64,000 bases of DNA, taken from Toxorhynchites rutilus septentrionalis. Its lineage: Eukaryota; Arthropoda; Insecta; Diptera; Culicidae. Shown piece by piece: positions 8,927-18,778 of this stretch. Made by a program: the position numbers and the translations under genes. The stretch is from positions 151,562,556 through 151,626,555 of the forward strand of contig NC_073746.1 in NCBI RefSeq assembly GCF_029784135.1, in the 5' to 3' direction. The notes beneath the pieces were generated by a model. That model had not been told where the DNA came from, did not search any database, and was given only the letters and a program-made list of their open reading frames with translations. Each line of letters starts with the position of its first letter. Within the stretch, counting starts at the first letter, position 1.

Positions 8927-11900
8927 ATGATGACGCAATATATCCCAAACAAAGCCACCAGTGCTGAAGGCTCTAAGACAGTGCCGAGACTTACACAGTG
9001 TGCAGATGAGTCTGCAAGTTTTATAAGTTTTGTTAATTGGGAGCTCGCTGTCGATTCTGACAGCCAAATACTATTAGCGTCTTTATTTCGTCAACGTGAG
9101 CAAGCGAATCAGAAGATTGTTCGTGTGCAGGATGCTCTTATAACTGCAAGGAACCAAGTCAGTATGGCGCAGCTGAAAACGTTTTCTAAAAATGTCGATG
9201 CGGCATACTCGGAGTTCAGTGGTATCCACAGCGAAGTAATTGCGATTATTGCCGATGAAGCGATTCAGATTCAAGAGGAAATCTACATTGACTTTGAAAG
9301 CCGTTTCAATTCAGTGTCAACCACCATCGAGGAACTACTGCAAGCTTATGTCACTGATCCAGGTGGTGTGCAGAACAACTCAGCAGGTAGTAATCAGCTT
9401 CCAGTCATAGTACATCAACAAACAGAAATACATTCGAATGAGGTAACAACTGAAGATTTTATACAAAGCATTCAACGTCTGTGGGAGATAGAAGACGTCG
9501 GATTCAGCCCATTACACACAACCGAAAAGGAAAGAACTGAAGAGCTTTTCCAGCGAACACACAGTCGTAATGAAACCGGGAGATTCATCATGCAACTTCC
9601 ACTCAGAGAAACCGAAAGTGATCTAAGTAGCATCCGTCAACCAGACATCAAGCGTCAGTACTGCAGTTTCATTGATGAATATCTCAATGTTGGTCATGGT
9701 AACAAAATCGATGATGGGCAGGATCCGCCAAGTGTTCAAGTATATTATCCTCCTGTTCATGCTGCTTTAAAACCTTCTAGTACAACAACTAAGCTTCGAG
9801 TTATGTTTAATGGAACAGCAAAATCATCTCAACATTCTTTAAACGACGTACTGAAGGAAGGTCCCACGATACAGAGCCATATTTTTTCGATGGTCCTGAG
9901 ATTTAAAAAACATCGTCGTGCATTTATCACTGACATCAGCAAGATGTATCGACAAATTAATATTGATGAACATCAAACTCGCTTCCAGCGCATATTCTGG
10001 CGAAAATTTCCTTCAGAACCATTAAAGGTGTTAGAGCTCACTACTGATGTATTGTCTGGAGCTGAAAGTTACAATGAAGCAGTCCGTTTACAAGAAGAAT
10101 TCCAGAAGCTGTTGGCGAGAGAAATCTGCACTACATTCGATGAACTTTCTGTGTATGGATCAGTTGAATCACTCGGAATATTGTGGGATTCAATTCCTAA
10201 TAGTTTCCGATTCGAAGTCGGTGATGCTATCATTGACAAGCTTGTCACTAAGAGGTACGTTTTCTCAGAAATCGCTAGATTATTCGATCCGTTGGGACTA
10301 GTGCCTCCTGTACTAGTACTTGCTAAAATACTGATGCAACGTATTTGGACCTCCGAAATTGATTGGGGCGACAAGTTCGATTATGACTTGCTTCGAGAGG
10401 GGATTATTTTTAGAGACTCATTGTCGGAGATTGCTGAACTGCGGACGCCTATATGCATAGTTGAATCAAACTCCACTCGTATAGAAATACATGGATTTGC
10501 CGATGCTTCCAATAAGGCATGTGGGGCGTGTGTCTACCTGCGATGTTTTAAGAAGGATGGATCAGTAACAGTTAATTTACTGTGCATCAGTTCTAAAATT
10601 GTTCCGATTATCGAGATGACCATTCCCAGAAAAGAATTATATGCTGCATTACTTCTGGCTCGGTTGATGGAGAAGGTTTCTGCCGCAATGAAACTATCCA
10701 TTGATGATATTTGGCTGTGGTCAGATAGTCAAATTGTGTTGTGCTGGCTGAAGAAGTCGGTTCATAAATTAGAGGTTTTCCAACGCAACAGAGTTATCGA
10801 AATGAATCGCTCAACAAATAATTGCGAATGGAGACACGTTCGCACAGAATTCAACCCAGTTAATATTGTTTCGCGAAGTCAGTATCCTGTTGATCTAAAG
10901 AAGAATCGATTGTGGTGGGAAGGACCAGACTTCTTGCACCTTAGGAACTATGATGTTGAAGCAATTCCTGACATTCCTGATGAAGGTCTTCCTGGAATTA
11001 AAGAACATGTTATAGTTGTTACATCTAGCTCCACTCAATATTTACCAGTGTTTGAAAAATTCAGCAATTTCCGGAAATTACAAAGAGTCATCGCTCATGT
11101 TCAACGTTTTACTCGAAATTTACGATCAAAACCATCGGAAAGAATCAAAACCCTGTTTGTTATGGTTTCCGAAATGAGACAGTCCTTAGAATGCATCGTG
11201 AAGGTGATTCAAGGAATCGAAATTTCATTTGTGGTGAATAGTACAATCAATGGCGAAACTCTAAACAAATTATCTTCACTATGTCCGATCATAGATGAAA
11301 AAGGATTGTTACGAGTTGGTGGTCGTCTTCAAAACTCGACTCTACATAATGATGCAAAGGATCAATTACTTCTACCGCATGGTCATCCAGTTACCGAATC
11401 ACTACTTCACGCATTACATGTCGGAAATCTCCACATCGGGTCATCAGGACTTATAGCTACGGTTCGCCAGAAATTTTGGTTGACAAGGGCAAAGTCAGGG
11501 ATCGTCCGCAGCTGTGTTACTTGTTTTAAAATGAATCCGAAAGGCGTTCAGCAATTGATGGGCAGTTTGCCGAAAAATCGTGTGGTTCCAGCTTTGCCTT
11601 TCGAATTAACTGGTGTTGACTACGCTGGTCCAATCACTGTGAAGGAAGGGAAACATAAGCCAAAACACGTGAAGGCTTACATCGCGCTATTTGTATGTCT
11701 TACAACAAAGAATATCCATCTAGAACTGGTGACAGATCTGAGCACTGATGCCTTCCTAGCCTCCATGGATCGTTTCGTAAATCGAAGAAGTTTGGTGAAA
11801 ACTATTTTTTCCGATAGTGCAACGAATTTCACAGGAGCCGCTCGTGAATTGCATTTCTTGTATTCATTTCTTAAGGACGAATCAACGCAATCAAGAATTG

Positions 11901-12454
11901 TCAATTTTCTTCATCCAAAGGAAATCGAATGGAGTTTTATTCCGCCAAGAGCACCGAACATCGGCGGTCTATGGGAAGCCGGAATAAAAAGTGTGAAAAA
12001 TCACCTGAAACGAACTCTTCAGACCGCTGTTTTAACATTTGAAGAGTTTTACACTATGCTAACCCATATTGAAGCTATACTAAATTCTCGTCCATTATAT
12101 GCACATTCAGATGATCCAAATGACCCGCTGCCGATAACTCCAGCTCATCTCCAGCAAAGAAAACCGTTGGAACCAGTACCAAGACCTTCTTATTTAGACG
12201 TCCAATCAAATCGTTTATCTCGTTGGCAGTATCTCAACCTGTTACGGGACCAGTTTTGGAAACGATGGTCCAAGGAATATTTGTCCACACTACAAACTCG
12301 TGTAAAATGGTCAAAGAAACGTCCGAACATACAGCCGAACATGATAGTCATCATAGCTGAAGACAACACACCTACCCAAACATGGAAGCTGGGAAAAATC
12401 GTAGCTGTACACCCAGACAACGAACAGTTAAGAATGATTGAAGCGAAGGAATAG
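8927..12454 (+). CDS. BEL/Pao polyprotein, internally deleted (gag N-term, RT part, RNase H, integrase)
   Basis: A 1175-residue open frame ending TAG at the edge of LTR2. Residues 1-150 resemble the N-terminal part of BEL gag. The rest of gag, the zinc knuckles and the aspartic protease are absent. RT begins near 270 with 'KLRVMFNGTAKS' and the first palm block 'FITDISKMYRQI' (D336). The sequence then jumps to 'TTDVLSGAES' at 374, so the core with the YVDD-type active site is deleted in frame. RNase H follows with D526 (FADAS), E570 (RKELYAA) and D600 (WSDSQ). Integrase shows an HHCC finger ending 'SCVTC' and a catalytic D898, D963, E1017 (GVDYAG, FSDSATN, LWEAG). RT should be inactive; integrase and RNase H look intact. 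It may spread only with help from a full relative. Confidence 0.85.
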   Translation: MMTQYIPNKATSAEGSKTVPRLTQCADESASFISFVNWELAVDSDSQILLASLFRQREQANQKIVRVQDALITARNQVSMAQLKTFSKNVDAAYSEFSGIHSEVIAIIADEAIQIQEEIYIDFESRFNSVSTTIEELLQAYVTDPGGVQNNSAGSNQLPVIVHQQTEIHSNEVTTEDFIQSIQRLWEIEDVGFSPLHTTEKERTEELFQRTHSRNETGRFIMQLPLRETESDLSSIRQPDIKRQYCSFIDEYLNVGHGNKIDDGQDPPSVQVYYPPVHAALKPSSTTTKLRVMFNGTAKSSQHSLNDVLKEGPTIQSHIFSMVLRFKKHRRAFITDISKMYRQINIDEHQTRFQRIFWRKFPSEPLKVLELTTDVLSGAESYNEAVRLQEEFQKLLAREICTTFDELSVYGSVESLGILWDSIPNSFRFEVGDAIIDKLVTKRYVFSEIARLFDPLGLVPPVLVLAKILMQRIWTSEIDWGDKFDYDLLREGIIFRDSLSEIAELRTPICIVESNSTRIEIHGFADASNKACGACVYLRCFKKDGSVTVNLLCISSKIVPIIEMTIPRKELYAALLLARLMEKVSAAMKLSIDDIWLWSDSQIVLCWLKKSVHKLEVFQRNRVIEMNRSTNNCEWRHVRTEFNPVNIVSRSQYPVDLKKNRLWWEGPDFLHLRNYDVEAIPDIPDEGLPGIKEHVIVVTSSSTQYLPVFEKFSNFRKLQRVIAHVQRFTRNLRSKPSERIKTLFVMVSEMRQSLECIVKVIQGIEISFVVNSTINGETLNKLSSLCPIIDEKGLLRVGGRLQNSTLHNDAKDQLLLPHGHPVTESLLHALHVGNLHIGSSGLIATVRQKFWLTRAKSGIVRSCVTCFKMNPKGVQQLMGSLPKNRVVPALPFELTGVDYAGPITVKEGKHKPKHVKAYIALFVCLTTKNIHLELVTDLSTDAFLASMDRFVNRRSLVKTIFSDSATNFTGAARELHFLYSFLKDESTQSRIVNFLHPKEIEWSFIPPRAPNIGGLWEAGIKSVKNHLKRTLQTAVLTFEEFYTMLTHIEAILNSRPLYAHSDDPNDPLPITPAHLQQRKPLEPVPRPSYLDVQSNRLSRWQYLNLLRDQFWKRWSKEYLSTLQTRVKWSKKRPNIQPNMIVIIAEDNTPTQTWKLGKIVAVHPDNEQLRMIEAKE

Positions 12455-12854
12455 TTCGCGCCACGTGTAGCGAGCGCTTACGTGTTCTGACATGTCAGGA
12501 CAAATAAATTGAAATCCTCCATTTTGTCAGCAACAGAAATTTTCCATTCACTACCCGAAGCAAAGGCTCTCCATTTCATTCCATCGTATCACCCGCAACG
12601 TGCGAGAGCGAGATGAAATAAGTAGCAACATTACAAACGAACAGCACCCGAGCGAGCCGAGTCGAGCCGACAGGATAATCACCCCACCAACTTCCGACAA
12701 ACATAAAAGCAACGCACAACGTGATTCATGATCCCAGTGATTTTCCTAACCGCCATCGACAAAGCCTAACCGCCAAAAACTTGTGTTTTTCAATTTCCAC
12801 AGTGTGCTTAGCCAGAACCATCCAACCGCAGTTAGCCCGGTTTATGCGCTAACA
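12453..12854 (+). repeat. BEL/Pao LTR 2 (402 bp)
   Basis: Same length as LTR1 and nearly identical; its first base is A instead of T (AGTTCGCGCC) because it abuts the TAG stop of the polyprotein. It is followed by the primer site and a second full copy of the leader (to 13300), so it acts as the 5' LTR of a deleted second unit. Confidence 0.85.
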
Positions 12855-13322
12855 TTTGGTCCTTCGAACCGGATTAGCTTCTGCTACCCTGTGGAATTAG
12901 AATGAAATTCATTCACAAGTGTTTTACGTGAAATTAATTAGTTGAAAAAACATTGCGTAGCAATTGATCAACATGTGTGAAATTCTCTTGCAGTAGTGTT
13001 TCTGCGTGAAACTGCCCTTCATTTGAGAATAAAGTATGTTGCGTGAAGTGAATAAGTTGAAAGAACATTGCGTAGCAATTGATCAACTTATTTGAAAATT
13101 TCCTGTGGTAGTGCTTCTGCGTGAAGCTGCCAAACAACGATAGATCCCTTCATTTGTGAATAGAGGTGTCGAAAGAACATTGCATTACAATTGATCGATA
13201 TCCTCCTGCAATAAGTTTTTTTGTGAACTTGTGATACCAGTAAGCGTCTCTCGTGGCTTGGACAACGAGGGCTTTTGTGAAAAGGAACATTTGTGGTTTT
13301 GGAAGTGTGGAAGCGAAGGAAT

Positions 13323-13767
13323 AGTTCGCGCCACGTGTAGCGAGCGCTTACGTGTTCTGACATGTCAGGACAAATAAATTGAAATCCTCCATTTTGTCAG
13401 CAACAGAAATTTTCCATTCACTACCCGAAGGAAAGGCACTCCATTTCATTCCATCGTATCACCCGCAACGTGCGAGAGCGAGATGAAATAAGTAGCAACA
13501 TTACAAACGAACAGCACCCGAGCGAGCCGAGTCGAGCCGACAGGATAATCACCCCACCAACTTCCGACAAACATAAAAGCAACGCACAACGTGATTCATG
13601 ATCCCAGTTATTTTCCTAACCGCCATCGACAAAGTGATTACCAAATGTTGTGTAATGAGTGAAATATAAAGAGAAAATTTGGACTCCAAAAACTTGTGTT
13701 TTTCAATTTCCACAGTGTGCTTAGCCAGAACCATCCAACCGCAGTTAGCCCGGTTTATGCGCTAACA
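13323..13767 (+). repeat. BEL/Pao LTR 3 (445 bp, with a 51-base replacement)
   Basis: Matches LTR1/2 from the first bases to the terminal GCTAACA, but eight bases ('cctaaccg') are replaced by 51 bases at 13635-13685, giving a net gain of 43. It is followed at once by GAATT (13768-13772), the right copy of the target duplication. It shares 'cttccgac' with LTR2, and has private changes near 13430 ('ggaaaggcactcc'). Confidence 0.85.
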
Positions 13768-13909
13768 GAATTCCTCCCAAACTGCATAGCATGATTTTGG
13801 TAACACATTATTTGCATACGCCACATCATAATCTCGTTTGGTGTATTATCGAGTCAACATCAATTGCCCGCGTGCGTTAAGCGAAGTTTAGCTTATGTTA
13901 TCCAGAAAG

Positions 13910-13925
13910 GGCCTTTTTCAAGGCT
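13910..13925 (+). other. Histone-type stem-loop (degenerate)
   Basis: GGCCTTTTTCAAGGCT folds into a 6-bp stem (one G-U pair) with the loop TTTC, the size and loop of animal replication-dependent histone mRNA 3' ends. No histone coding sequence is nearby, so it may be a remnant or a repeat with chance similarity. Confidence 0.35.
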
Positions 13926-14319
13926 AGAGACGGAGACGAATGAACTGATAAAGCTGAAAGTCTCAATAATACAAAAACTGAACCGAACCGCCAGAACATC
14001 ATCAGATGCAAGGATTTGTGAAGCCTGACGAAATCGTCGTTGGCGATAGATGTAAGTTGCTGGCACGTTTGTTCTAGCGTACATTTGTACCATCGGAATG
14101 TGTTTCCCTAACTCGAACGACAAAATCGAGAAGCCTGTTCAAAACGGCGTTTTCGGAGTTTAAAATAAATTTACTTGATTGGCATTTTTCAAGGCTAGAG
14201 ACGAATGAATTCAAAAGTTTAAAATCTCTATAATCAAACAATCACTCTCTCGCCAAAACATCATTAACGATTCAACAGTCATCCAGCCAGCAATCAGACG
14301 GCGGTGAAAGCGTCCAAAT

Positions 14320-14335
14320 GGCCTTTTATAAGGCC
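14320..14335 (+). other. Histone-type stem-loop (perfect 6-bp stem)
   Basis: GGCCTTTTATAAGGCC forms a perfect 6-bp stem with loop TTAT. It is the third such site in 430 bases. Same caveat as for the site at 13910. Confidence 0.35.
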
Positions 14336-14879
14336 GAAATATTAAAGTGTAGGTTTCTTTTCCAAATTGTTCGTTTTTAAGATTACATGCGATTAGATAA
14401 AGAAGATTAAATCTCTAAACCTCTGTTACAGATGAGAAGAAGAATTCAAACGGAAGTGAGAAGGAATTGGCAAATTGTATACACAAAATAAAAATTCATC
14501 TGAATCCAACGAAAATCGAATCTAGTTACACTAATGGCTTCGCATTACACCAGCAACGTTATCTCGACAGTACCAAAGGCTCTTTTCGAACCCACCGAAA
14601 TCTGCATAAAAATAATTTTTTTAGTCAACTATTTCATTTTCTGGGCAGTCATCCACAAAGCACATACCGTTTTGTCTCAAATTCCGAACACTTAAGCATT
14701 GTTGGCCTTTAAACAGTGTCTCATTACTCAAAATGGTACATTTTCGTGAGATTAGTGTAGTTTTTGGATACAATAGAGTCTGTTTTCTTTCATTTATCCA
14801 CCAGAAAATTGATTTACAAATACTTAAAATATGTTTCATTACATTTGTCTCAAATTCCGAAAAGCCAAAATGCAATTTT

Positions 14880-14985
14880 TTCAGAAAAACCATAACTTTT
14901 GAGCTACTAGACCGATTCAGATGATCGATACATCAAATTAAAGCCAATTAGCTATTCTTCTTTGGAAAAATACTATACTCCCAAA
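14880..14985 (+). repeat. Fragment of the 1.2-kb fold-back family
   Basis: The words 'cttttgagctactagaccg', 'attcagatgatcgatacatc' and 'ggaaaaatactatact' match the inner units of the fold-back element at 1153-2335 in the same order. The ends are missing. Confidence 0.6.
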
Positions 14986-15054
14986 AATTTGGATTTCGTG
15001 CTTCGACATTTGATTCAAGTCACTTTTTTGCGAATGCTTAGTATTATAAGTTAT

Positions 15055-15952
15055 AGGGGAAGTGGGGGCATAGTGGTCACCCTTAGAAATATACGCATTT
15101 CCAGAGCCCACATACCAATTCAATTCCCGTTTCTCGAAGAATATTATAGTTCAACTCATTGTTCTTCAAGATAGCAAACGGTTTGTACTATAAAAATAGT
15201 ACATTTTTCATCATTAGAAAAAAAGGTGCAAAAACGAACTTTTTTTTTGCTTGGAGGTAAAGTTGTCACCCGCACATATCAAGCTAAATGGGATAGATTT
15301 ATGCGTTTTTTTCGTCCAAACTTGTTCAAATCATATTTGATACAGTAGGTACATGTATGAAATAAGCTTGGCCTATTCACCTAGAGTCTTAATTTAAATT
15401 TTCTCTTGCATACAAAAACGTAGTAAGAAACACATAACGTTCCGCATAATAAGGCTTGGTTTAGTTGGAGTGGCATATTTATCCAGGGTGAAAGCTACAA
15501 AAGGATCTTCTTCAAGAGCAAAATGTGATGAGGTATATCAGCTTTAGTAAATAGAACATTGTAAGTTGTTATTCACCTATGACCACCTTGCCCCCAAACA
15601 TCAAAATAATGTCTATGCTGATTAATCGCTGAAATTAAACAAAATATTTGTTCACCTCTCCTAGAATATGTGAAAAGCCATCCAAAATGATGATTTGTGC
15701 AATATATCAAATTGAATAAACTAAATTTCACGAGAAATTCGAGAAAATTGTGCACAGAACTACGGCCGAATTGCTATCGAGAGAGCAATTTCTGTTTCTA
15801 TTTATATTTCAACATGCGACAGCTCTACTGAAGTACAGGGTGACTCAAAAGCCATTAAATTCTCCAAACGTAAGGTGACTATCAATACGGTACCAAACAA
15901 GCAGGTGACCACTTTGCCCCCCCCCATGACCAATTTGCCCCCACTACCCCAA
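15055..15952. mobile_element. MITE, ~900 bp, with 'agtgggggca' inverted ends (copy 1)
   Basis: The left end 'ggggaagtgggggcat' (15055) and the right end 'tgcccccactacccc' (to 15952) are inverted repeats, each also holding a 'tggtca' word. The interior ('gctaaatgggatagatttat', 'gtaggtacatgtatgaa', 'caaaaacgtagtaagaaac') recurs in the same order at 48823-49758, defining a family. It is non-coding. The ends resemble those of pogo-type elements but the superfamily is not certain. Confidence 0.65.
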
Positions 15953-16105
15953 GGCAGTATCGAAACCTACAAATGATGTTAAAATTAAGCCTATACCACA
16001 AAGATTGTTAGGGTTATTCAAAGGGTTTTATTCAATCATCTATAATATTAAAGTTCAGTAAATTTACATTTAGAATGAAGTGTTCGGAATTTGAGACAAA
16101 ATGAT

Positions 16106-17794
16106 AATCGCTGGAAATTTTGAACAAATGAGAATAAAGCAATATATTTAAATCTCTCGCTTCTCGCTTCCAACCGTTTTTCGGGGATTTTGCAGGTTCC
16201 GTTTGACGATGGAGCTTATTTAGCGGATCAGTCTTCCGTGTTTCACATTAAACACTGGGTACGAGACGAACAATGTTCTCCCTACTCTCGCAGTTTTATG
16301 TTTGCAGAAAAAAAATATTTTTTTCGTACACGTTGTTTCAAAATGTGACATGTTTGTTCCACATGATGTTCAAACATGATGTTCAGTTTCTCTCGCATTT
16401 TCATCCCAAGCAACAGCAGTGTGTAGAGTAAAAGAAGCGAATTGGACACCACTCAACACATGGTGAGTTGGTGTGCTGATATGAAAAGGGAAGGGAAGCA
16501 TTAATCATGACAATGGGTGCTTCATCTGAAATTTTGGGCAAAAAATACACCTCTTAATCTGTTCTGAACAAAATAAGCGTCAATTGATATCAAAGTTCTT
16601 CACAATTAATGTCATTATTTAGTCCACGCATCAATTTATAAATTAAATATATCCGCTATTATTAGCTTTTTGAACAAGTACTTAAATTGAATAGAGTGTG
16701 GCGGAGATGTTTAGTTACCCACATCAAAATACCAAGAATAGGTTTGAACTTTCCTGAAACTGCGTCTAAAACTAGTTTTTGGGTATTTATTTATTTGGCC
16801 AGTATTTGTATGACGTCGCCCCGCTGTGCACTCGGTTCCCCAGACTTCAATTGGCAACATGCACGGAGAAAAAAAAATCATAGAAAGCTTCTTTTTATTC
16901 AGAGAATGTTTTCTTTTCACGGGAAATAGCTATGGATTATTTAATCAGACTTGCAAAATGTGCATGAATACAAACTACAATGTTTTAGGAGGAATTATTT
17001 TTTCCCGTGCATAAAAAGAAACGAAACGAAAGCAATGAATACTGCGAAAACGGGTGGTATGTTTGTACATGATGTTCTTGAATTATAAACATCGTGTTTG
17101 TTTACACATGTTTATGTTTGTGTATCATTGTTCGTGTTTGGGATGGACATTCAACACTAGCGAAAACCATGCTCGAGTTCAAACAAAAACATGGAATTTT
17201 CACATCGCGTGGACATGTGTAAGTGTTTTTCGGAAGACTGTTGCAGATAGTTTTAAATAGTTTTACCATCTTGGACTTATTTTTAAAATTTTCTACATTA
17301 CTTATATTCTATATGAAAAATAAAAAGAAATAAAAAATACATATTTTAGATATTGCAATTTAAAGTTTTTTTCGTAAATAAAAAAGGAGTACTAATTTTT
17401 ATTCTCAGTGTATATTTTTTTCACGTTTCAACATCAATACTCTATAACTCTTTCTCAGACACTTTTTCGGTACGACTTATAGTTTCTGAGATATAAATTC
17501 TCAATGAAACTCAGTGATCGAGAGAGGTATAAAATTCTTGTCCAGACGGTCTAGTAGAACGTTTCATCATCCACAACGACGTAATCATCTGTCGTCAGCA
17601 AATTCTTGTAGATCTTTCTTGAATGACTCTTCGTCAGATTCCAGATTTATATCGCTTTACATCTCGAACCTTAATGCATTCTGGACACAACATTGCGTAA
17701 ATCGTACCACTTTCGCAGCGACTTTTGATGATAACTTTGATGATACGTTTGGGAAAAATTAAAATTATATTAAAATTATATTTAAATTACATTA
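16106..17794. other. Non-coding stretch with one small MITE candidate
   Basis: No gene recognised. At 16859-17012 an inverted pair 'atgcacggagaaaaa' and 'ttttttcccgtgcat' bounds about 150 bases, fitting a very short MITE. The rest is AT-rich without clear signals. Confidence 0.35.
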
Positions 17795-18778
17795 TCTATA
17801 TATATAAATATAAATGTATTTCTGTCTGTCTGTCTGTCTGTCTAATTCGTATGGACTCGGAAAGTACTGAACCGATCGACAGGAAAATTGGTATGTAGGG
17901 GTTTTTGGTTTTCGTGATAGTTTGAGACCCCTCCCCTCTCTCTAAGGGGGGGGGGGGCTGCCATACGAATGAAGCACAAATTATTTCTACGTTACTCGCG
18001 AATTAATCCCGCAAATGCAACCAAATTAGGCATCTGGAGGTTTTAGGATGCAATAAATGTTTCTATGGTCGTTAGACATACAAATAGAACACAAATTTCT
18101 ACATTACTCGAGAATTGATCAAGCAAACGAAACCAAATTTGGCATGTGGAGGTTTTAGGGTGCAATAAATGTTTTTACTCCTCCCCCCCTCTCTTAGGGG
18201 GTGGGGAGGGGGGTGTGGTTGCCATACAAATGAAACACAAATTTCTGGTGGTGCCATACAAATGAAACACAAATTTCTGCATTACTCGAGAATTAATCAA
18301 GCAAATTAAACGAAATTAGGCATGTGGAGGTTTTAGGGTACACTAAATGATTCTATGGTGGTGCGACACTCCTGCCCCCTCTCTAAGGTGGGGGCTGCCA
18401 TACAAATGAAACACAAATTTCTATATTACTCTAGAATTAATCAAGCAAATGCAACCAAATTAGGATCTGGAGGTATTAGGGTGCATATCATATCATATTT
18501 TCCATGTAACGGAGAAACATGTTATTTGCAAGTGGTTGAAAAATCTTGAACGAGAATTGTGCCTGAAAATAATCTGATATTATAATGATGAGTTTTGGTA
18601 GAAGTACTAGGAATTTTTAGTAAGAGGTAAATTCAACGGGATCGATTAGAAGATAAATCAATGAACAGTTCTGCGATTGGACTCATGAACTTGTGCTTAG
18701 TAAGAATACGTGAATGTTTGAAGGTATTGATAACAAAAAACAAATTTTGGGCGGGACAAAGTTTGCCGGGTCAGCTAG
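17795..18778 (+). mobile_element. Non-autonomous Helitron-like element (984 bp)
   Basis: Starts TCTATATATATA after a host A (17794) and ends CAGCTAG before a host T (18779), the TC...CTRR pattern of Helitrons inserted between A and T. A tctg tetranucleotide run follows the start (17821-17842). The interior is built from diverged tandem units of about 110-180 bases carrying 'catacaaatgaaacacaaat', 'actcgagaattaatcaagc' and 'tggaggttttagggtgca', beginning near 17960, 18071, 18218, 18250 and 18398. The 3' end has a GC-rich stretch with CCGGG before CTAG. There is no Rep/helicase coding. Confidence 0.7.

Larger units (their letters stand above)
8031..13767 (+). mobile_element. BEL/Pao LTR retrotransposon carrying three LTRs
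   Basis: The structure is LTR1 (8031-8432), leader with repeats, polyprotein frame (8927-12454), LTR2 (12453-12854), a second copy of the leader (12855-13300), a 22-base remnant of the internal 3' end (about 13301-13322), and LTR3 (13323-13767). The outermost LTRs are flanked by a perfect 5-bp duplication GAATT (8026-8030 and 13768-13772), so the whole three-LTR unit behaves as one insertion. The LTRs differ at only a few positions, implying recent arrival. The second internal region is almost wholly deleted between the leader and 'gaagcgaaggaatag'. The polyprotein lacks key parts, so the element is non-autonomous. Confidence 0.88.
13773..14667. other. Non-coding stretch with diverged direct repeats and stem-loops
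   Basis: No gene is recognised. Two diverged copies of a segment beginning 'tttttcaaggctagagac' and 'gacgaatgaa' lie at about 13912 and 14185, each followed by a 'gtctc/atctc' and 'aacatcat' word about 80 bases on. Three stem-loop-like sites of histone type are listed separately or in the findings. Confidence 0.4.
14668..16105. mobile_element. Inverted-repeat-bounded MITE-like unit with a nested element
   Basis: 'ttttgtctcaaattccgaac' at about 14671-14690 and its inverse near 16080-16105 ('gttcggaatttgagacaaaa') form a 25-bp inverted pair; another forward partial copy lies at 14847. They may be the ends of one element into which the unit at 15055-15952 inserted, or ends of separate relatives. 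No coding sequence. Confidence 0.45.

Noticed and set aside
17821..18500. Satellite or CRISPR-like repeats
   Set aside because: They are diverged units inside a Helitron-like element.
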